Below, one piece after another: positions 60,175 through 64,000 of a DNA stretch of 64,000 nt; position 1 is the first letter of the stretch; each line of letters begins with the position of its first letter. Source of the DNA: JBJHBP01 sp050485645 (GTDB lineage: Bacteria > Pseudomonadota > Gammaproteobacteria > Steroidobacterales > Rariloculaceae). Below the pieces are notes generated by a model. That model saw nothing but the letters and a program-made list of their open reading frames with translations. It was not told where the DNA came from and did not search any database. Both the position numbers and the translations under genes were made by a program. The stretch lies in assembly GCA_050485645.1 (NCBI GenBank), contig JBJHBT010000008.1, forward strand, positions 1-64,000, read 5' to 3'.

Positions 60175-62295
60175 ATGGGATTGGAAGGTACGGACACAGT
60201 GGCGCGTAATCTGGCGATATCGGGGATGAGTGGGACAGCGACATCGGATTGGCGAACAGGTGCCGGTCGTGCGCTGTCCTTCCTCATCCCGGCGCTGTGT
60301 GTGGGTCTGTCCGGTGCCGCGGTGGCGCAGCCGGCGGTGTCCCCTGGCGTGGCTTCGGTCGAGCCGGTTGACGAAATCGTCGTGTTCGGACGCGGACTGG
60401 AAATGATAGGAGGCGCCAACGCCGCCAGCGAAGGCACCGTCAGTGGCGCCGATCTTGCGGTGAGGCCGCTGCTGCGCGTCGCCGAGGTGCTCGAAGCGGT
60501 GCCGGGATTCATCGCCGTGCAGCATTCGGGCAGCGGTAAGGCGAATCAGTATTTTCTGCGCGGATTCAATCTCGATCACGGCACGGATTTCACAGTGCTG
60601 GTCGATGGCGTGCCGTGGAACCTGCGCTCGCATGGCCACGGACAGGGCTATCTCGATGTGAACGGCCTGATGCCGGAAGTCATCGACCGCATGCAGTTCC
60701 GCAAGGGCACCTATGCCGCTGATGCCGGTGACTTTTCAATGGCCGGTTCGGCGTTGATCAGAACGGTCGACCGATTCGACGCGCCCTTTGCATCCGCCGA
60801 GGCGGGTGCCTACGGCTGGGGGCGGGTCTCGGGCGGGACCACGGTGGACCTCTCTGCAGGCGTGCTGTCGCTGTTCGGTGAAGCCAAGACTTATGACGGC
60901 CCATGGGATCTGGATGAGGACCTTGGGCATCTGTCGCTGTGGGGCAAATACAGGCGTCCGACCGATTTCGGTACGCTGTCGCTGACCTGGACCGGATATC
61001 ACGCCAGCTGGCGTCCCACGGAGCAGATTCCCGAACGCGTCATCGGCAGCGACATCTGCCCCGACCGCTTCTGTGTGCTCGATCCGACCGCCAAGGGAGA
61101 AACCTCGCGCTGGATCGCCGCTGCCGCCCTGCAGGGGGACGTATGGGAAGCATCGGCGTATCTGCAGTACTACGACTGGGCGATGCTGTCCGATCCCACC
61201 TACGACTTTCAGATCAACCAGTTCGACCGACGCACAACGGTCGGCGGCCGCTATCGTCATTTTCTGATCGAAGCCGCGGACCTGGACTTCAGTGTCGGCG
61301 CCGAGTTTCGTCACGACATGATCAGCAAGGTGGGTGTGGATCACACCGATGGTGGGGTTCTGGTTGAGAACATCAGCAACAATGAGATCGATCAGACTTC
61401 ACTGGGTGCCTTCCTCGAAGCCACATGGCGCCCAACCGACCGGGTGCGTCTGACGGCCGGCGCGCGTGGCGACTTCTACCAGTTCGATGTCGGGGCCATC
61501 AATCCCGATAGTTTTGCCGGCAGCAGCACGGCAAGCCGCGTGTCGCCGAAGCTGGGAGTGGCCTATGCACTGAGTCGACGTGTTGAGCTCTACGGCAACT
61601 GGGGGCGCGGCTTTCACTCCAACGATGCACGCGGTGTCGTCAACGACGAGGACCCGGTGCCCGGCCTCGTCAGGGGCACCGGGTACGAGACCGGGTTGCG
61701 CTATGAGCTCGGTCCGCTGCGGCTGACAACAACCTACTGGTGGCTGGATTCATCCAGTGAGCTGGTGTTCGTGGGGGACACCAATTCCGTGGAACCGATG
61801 GGGGCGTCGAATCGACGCGGATACGAGCTGGTGGCGTTCTGGCGACCGGTATCGTGGCTGGGTGTGGATGCGGTGTATACCGGCAGCCGCGCCAGATTCG
61901 TTGACGACGACGAAGGCCGTTACATCGATGGCGCGGTCGAGAATGCAGGCTCACTGGGACTCGCCGCCGTGCGTGGCCCGTGGGAAGCGAGCATGAGGGT
62001 GCGTTATCTGGGGTCGTACCCGCTGCTGCCCGACAACTCCCGGCGCGCCGGCGCCGAGACCACGCTCAACCTGCGTGGCGCCTATACGATCCAGCGTACG
62101 ACGATTTACGCGGACCTGTTCAATGCTCTCAACCGCAGAGGCAATGACATCGTCTACTGGTACGAGGCGCATGTGGAAGGCTTTGACCCGCCGGGGCTGG
62201 GTGCCGATGACATCGACTGCGACATCGTCAACTGCCGGATGAGTCGCGCGATGGAGCCCCGCACGGTGCGCGTGGGTGTGAGAGTCGCCTTTTGA
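60175..62295 (+). CDS. TonB-dependent receptor (medium size)
   Basis: About 706 residues. The signal peptide ends AAVAQP, followed by a TonB-box-like DEIVVFGRGL. The plug has RVAEVLEAVPGFIAVQHSGSGKANQYFLRGF and DGVPWNLRSHGHGQGYLDVNGL. A 22-strand barrel ends in MEPRTVRVGVRVAF. The His/Gly-rich plug segment SHGHGQGY is notable and may contact a metal-bearing substrate, but this is unproven. Starts are ambiguous: ATG 60175 (GGA upstream), GTG 60199 (GGAAGG upstream) and ATG 60226. It is divergent from the M20 peptidase. Confidence 0.87.
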   Translation: MGLEGTDTVARNLAISGMSGTATSDWRTGAGRALSFLIPALCVGLSGAAVAQPAVSPGVASVEPVDEIVVFGRGLEMIGGANAASEGTVSGADLAVRPLLRVAEVLEAVPGFIAVQHSGSGKANQYFLRGFNLDHGTDFTVLVDGVPWNLRSHGHGQGYLDVNGLMPEVIDRMQFRKGTYAADAGDFSMAGSALIRTVDRFDAPFASAEAGAYGWGRVSGGTTVDLSAGVLSLFGEAKTYDGPWDLDEDLGHLSLWGKYRRPTDFGTLSLTWTGYHASWRPTEQIPERVIGSDICPDRFCVLDPTAKGETSRWIAAAALQGDVWEASAYLQYYDWAMLSDPTYDFQINQFDRRTTVGGRYRHFLIEAADLDFSVGAEFRHDMISKVGVDHTDGGVLVENISNNEIDQTSLGAFLEATWRPTDRVRLTAGARGDFYQFDVGAINPDSFAGSSTASRVSPKLGVAYALSRRVELYGNWGRGFHSNDARGVVNDEDPVPGLVRGTGYETGLRYELGPLRLTTTYWWLDSSSELVFVGDTNSVEPMGASNRRGYELVAFWRPVSWLGVDAVYTGSRARFVDDDEGRYIDGAVENAGSLGLAAVRGPWEASMRVRYLGSYPLLPDNSRRAGAETTLNLRGAYTIQRTTIYADLFNALNRRGNDIVYWYEAHVEGFDPPGLGADDIDCDIVNCRMSRAMEPRTVRVGVRVAF

Positions 62296-62393
62296 GCAGC
62301 TGGACGGGCTGGACCAGTTGGACCAGCCGTGGAAGCCGCCGCCACTTCCGCCCGTACCGTCATTCCATTATGATGGCGCCCGCAATCTGACAC

Positions 62394-62478
62394 CGAGGGG
62401 TGGCCCGGCAGGGCCTGAGAGACTGGTGCATCCGGTCAACCCTTTGAACCTGATCCGGTTAGTACCGGCGAAGGGACG
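62394..62478 (+). promoter_or_regulatory. TPP riboswitch (THI element)
   Basis: Contains the conserved THI-box blocks in order: GGGGTGG, GGGCCTGAGAG and ACCCTTTGAACCTGATC, then CGGTTAGTACCGGCGAAGGGA. It lies directly upstream of the TonB receptor at 62543, so receptor synthesis should fall when thiamine pyrophosphate is abundant. Boundaries are approximate. Confidence 0.95.
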
Positions 62479-62513
62479 GGAGCTTCCTCTGTTTCCCCAC
62501 TCGCTAGACGGAC

Positions 62514-62540
62514 CGGATCTCTTCTTTACAGGGAGATCCG
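62514..62540 (+). promoter_or_regulatory. Shine-Dalgarno-sequestering hairpin of the TPP riboswitch
   Basis: CGGATCTC at 62514-62521 pairs perfectly with GAGATCCG at 62533-62540. The 3' arm and loop include the GGGAGA ribosome site ahead of ATG 62543. This is the expected translational expression platform. The competing anti-sequestor was not worked out. Confidence 0.75.
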
Positions 62541-62542
62541 CC

Positions 62543-64000
62543 ATGTATCGCATCCACCGTACCGCAGTCGTGCTGGCCACCGTCGTGCTGATGCCAGCCT
62601 ACGCCCAATCCACCGATCCCGTCGACGAGATCATCGTTACCGCCGATTTCCGTGCAGCGACGGCCCGCGAACTGCCGCTCAGCGTGACGGTGTTCGATGC
62701 GGAGACGCTGCGCACCGCCAGCGTTCAGCACTGGGAAGAAATGGTTGCGCATGTGCCGAACCTGAATCTGTCGGGTGAGGGTTCGCGCGCCCGATATTTT
62801 CAGTTGCGCGGCATCGGAGAGCTGGAACAGTACGACGGTGCACCGAACCCTTCGGTGGGCTTCGTGATCGACGACATCGATTTCTCTGCCCTGGGCAGTG
62901 CGGCGACGCTGTTCGATGTGGACCGCATCGAGGTGTTGCGAGGTCCGCAGGGTACGCGGTATGGCGCGAACGCGCTGGGCGGGTTGATCTACATGCGCTC
63001 GGCTGCGCCGACGGGCGCGTTCTCCACGCGCTTCGAAGTCACTGGCGGCAATGATGGTACGCGTGCGGTCGGCGCCGCCGTGGGTGGGCCGGCCAGCGAC
63101 AACCTCGCGTACCGGTTGTCGGTGCATCAGTACGAGTCCGACGGTTTCCGGTACAACGCATGGCTCGATCGAAGCGACACCTACCGTCGCGATGAACTCA
63201 CCACGCGCGCGAAGCTGGCCTGGATGCCCTCCGATCGTGTCAGCGTTGATGTGACCGGTGTGTACATCGATGTCGACAACGGCTATGACGCCTGGGCGAT
63301 CGACAACAGCTTCACCACACAGTCCGACCGGCCGGGCCGCGATGCACAGACTTCCACCGCCGGATCGGTGCGTGTCACCGCCGACCTCGATGACTATCAG
63401 CTGGTCAGCATCACCGGCGCCGCGCGTTCCGAAGTCGTATTCAGTTTCGATGCCGACTGGGGCAATGCAGTGCTCTGGGATCCGTACGTGTATGACTACT
63501 TCGCCGAGACGCTGCGCGAACGGCGCACGCTGAATCAGGAGCTCCGCCTGGTTTCCGGGGATGGCGCGGTAGCCGGCGGGCGCGGCCAGTGGCTGATCGG
63601 CGCCTATCTGCTGCAGCTGGATGAATCCAACGATCAGAGCATGGCGGGCATCTACGTGGACGGTGACTGGTGCGACCCCTGCGAACTGGAGCTGCGCACG
63701 CTGAGTGACTACGATGCGCGCAACACCGCGCTGTTCGGGCAGTTCGAAGTGGCGCTGTCGGATCGCATCGATCTTACCGCCGGCCTGCGCGCGGAACGGC
63801 GTACGGCGCGCTATGCGGACACGGCCGGCAACCTCTTCCGCCCCACGGATGACATGCTTGGTGGCGATGTCGCGATCGGTCTGCGTGTCAGCGAAGCAGT
63901 CGGCGCCTACGTCCGCCTTGCACGTGGCTACAAGGCCGGTGGCTTCAATCTCGACTTTGCCGGTGTGGATTTCGACGAGTTCGACAACCTTACGCCGGAC
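62543..64000 (+). CDS. TPP-regulated TonB-dependent receptor, 3' end beyond window
   Basis: 486 codons are visible and the frame runs off the window. The N terminus is a signal peptide (MYRIHRTAVVLATVV) with DEIIVTADFRA as the TonB box. The plug has VTVFDAETLRTAS, LRGIGELEQYDGAPNPSVGFVIDDIDFS and DVDRIEVLRGPQGTRYGANALGGLIYM, the usual end of the plug. Barrel strands follow to FVRLARGYKAGG-like text near the window end. Because a TPP riboswitch governs it, the likely ligand is thiamine, a phosphate ester or a precursor. Confidence 0.9.
   Translation, partial: MYRIHRTAVVLATVVLMPAYAQSTDPVDEIIVTADFRAATARELPLSVTVFDAETLRTASVQHWEEMVAHVPNLNLSGEGSRARYFQLRGIGELEQYDGAPNPSVGFVIDDIDFSALGSAATLFDVDRIEVLRGPQGTRYGANALGGLIYMRSAAPTGAFSTRFEVTGGNDGTRAVGAAVGGPASDNLAYRLSVHQYESDGFRYNAWLDRSDTYRRDELTTRAKLAWMPSDRVSVDVTGVYIDVDNGYDAWAIDNSFTTQSDRPGRDAQTSTAGSVRVTADLDDYQLVSITGAARSEVVFSFDADWGNAVLWDPYVYDYFAETLRERRTLNQELRLVSGDGAVAGGRGQWLIGAYLLQLDESNDQSMAGIYVDGDWCDPCELELRTLSDYDARNTALFGQFEVALSDRIDLTAGLRAERRTARYADTAGNLFRPTDDMLGGDVAIGLRVSEAVGAYVRLARGYKAGGFNLDFAGVDFDEFDNLTPD

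Overview
The window looks like chromosomal DNA of an aerobic, GC-rich gammaproteobacterium. The GlrR/GlrK/QseG-type cluster, the moaACDE operon, glnS, the BepA-like M48 protease and several TonB-dependent receptors all fit that class. A closer placement (Woeseia-, Steroidobacter- or Wenzhouxiangella-like lineages) is only a guess. No phage, IS element, CRISPR array, tRNA or rRNA was seen. The window opens in the last 15 codons of one gene and closes inside a TonB-dependent receptor.

Layout. 0-9 kb: putA and folE on the minus strand, then a translationally coupled plus-strand run of a GH15 glucosidase, otsA and an XdhC-family protein. 8.7-10.2 kb: an N2227/carnosine-methyltransferase-like enzyme with a zinc ribbon. 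10.3-22.7 kb: the most unusual region, two divergent transcription units. One encodes a DUF1501-like Tat protein and two cytochrome-c-like proteins. The other encodes an HzsA-related dihaem lipoprotein, two small outer-membrane proteins, a TlpA thioredoxin, a DUF4266 lipopeptide ending in a Gly/Cys motif and a DUF3570 barrel. 22.7-34 kb: housekeeping genes (moeA, HisN-like phosphatase, CorA, M48 protease, MATE pump, cyclophilin, glnS), plus a PQQ sugar dehydrogenase/cytochrome fusion broken by a one-base frameshift.

34-43.9 kb: a large TonB receptor with an AT-rich regulatory region, a terminator, a second PQQ sugar dehydrogenase, UDP-xylose synthase, galE, and an overlapping pair (cyclopropane synthase-like methyltransferase plus DHCR24-like FAD oxidase) resembling the 10-methyl fatty acid genes of mycobacteria. 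44-49.8 kb: moaA-moaC-moaD-moaE running by overlap into glrR, then glrK and a QseG-like lipoprotein. 49.8-53.2 kb: a membrane pseudokinase, a degenerate tandem-repeat array, MocA-like cytidylyltransferase, DUF2784, GNAT and moaB. 53.2-55.3 kb: leuA behind a leucine-rich leader peptide. 55.4-58 kb: a Tat protein, a VAO/PCMH flavoprotein and a small cytochrome c. 58-64 kb: CusF-like lipoprotein, M20 peptidase, a TonB receptor, then a TPP riboswitch upstream of a further TonB receptor.

Two themes link the genes. Molybdenum cofactor capacity is spread over five places (XdhC, moeA, moaACDE, mocA-like, moaB), implying molybdenum hydroxylases elsewhere in the genome. Periplasmic and outer-membrane redox chemistry recurs: CxxCH proteins, PQQ enzymes, a VAO flavoprotein with its cytochrome, and porin-like barrels. 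All functions are inferred by reading translated sequence; no database search was run.
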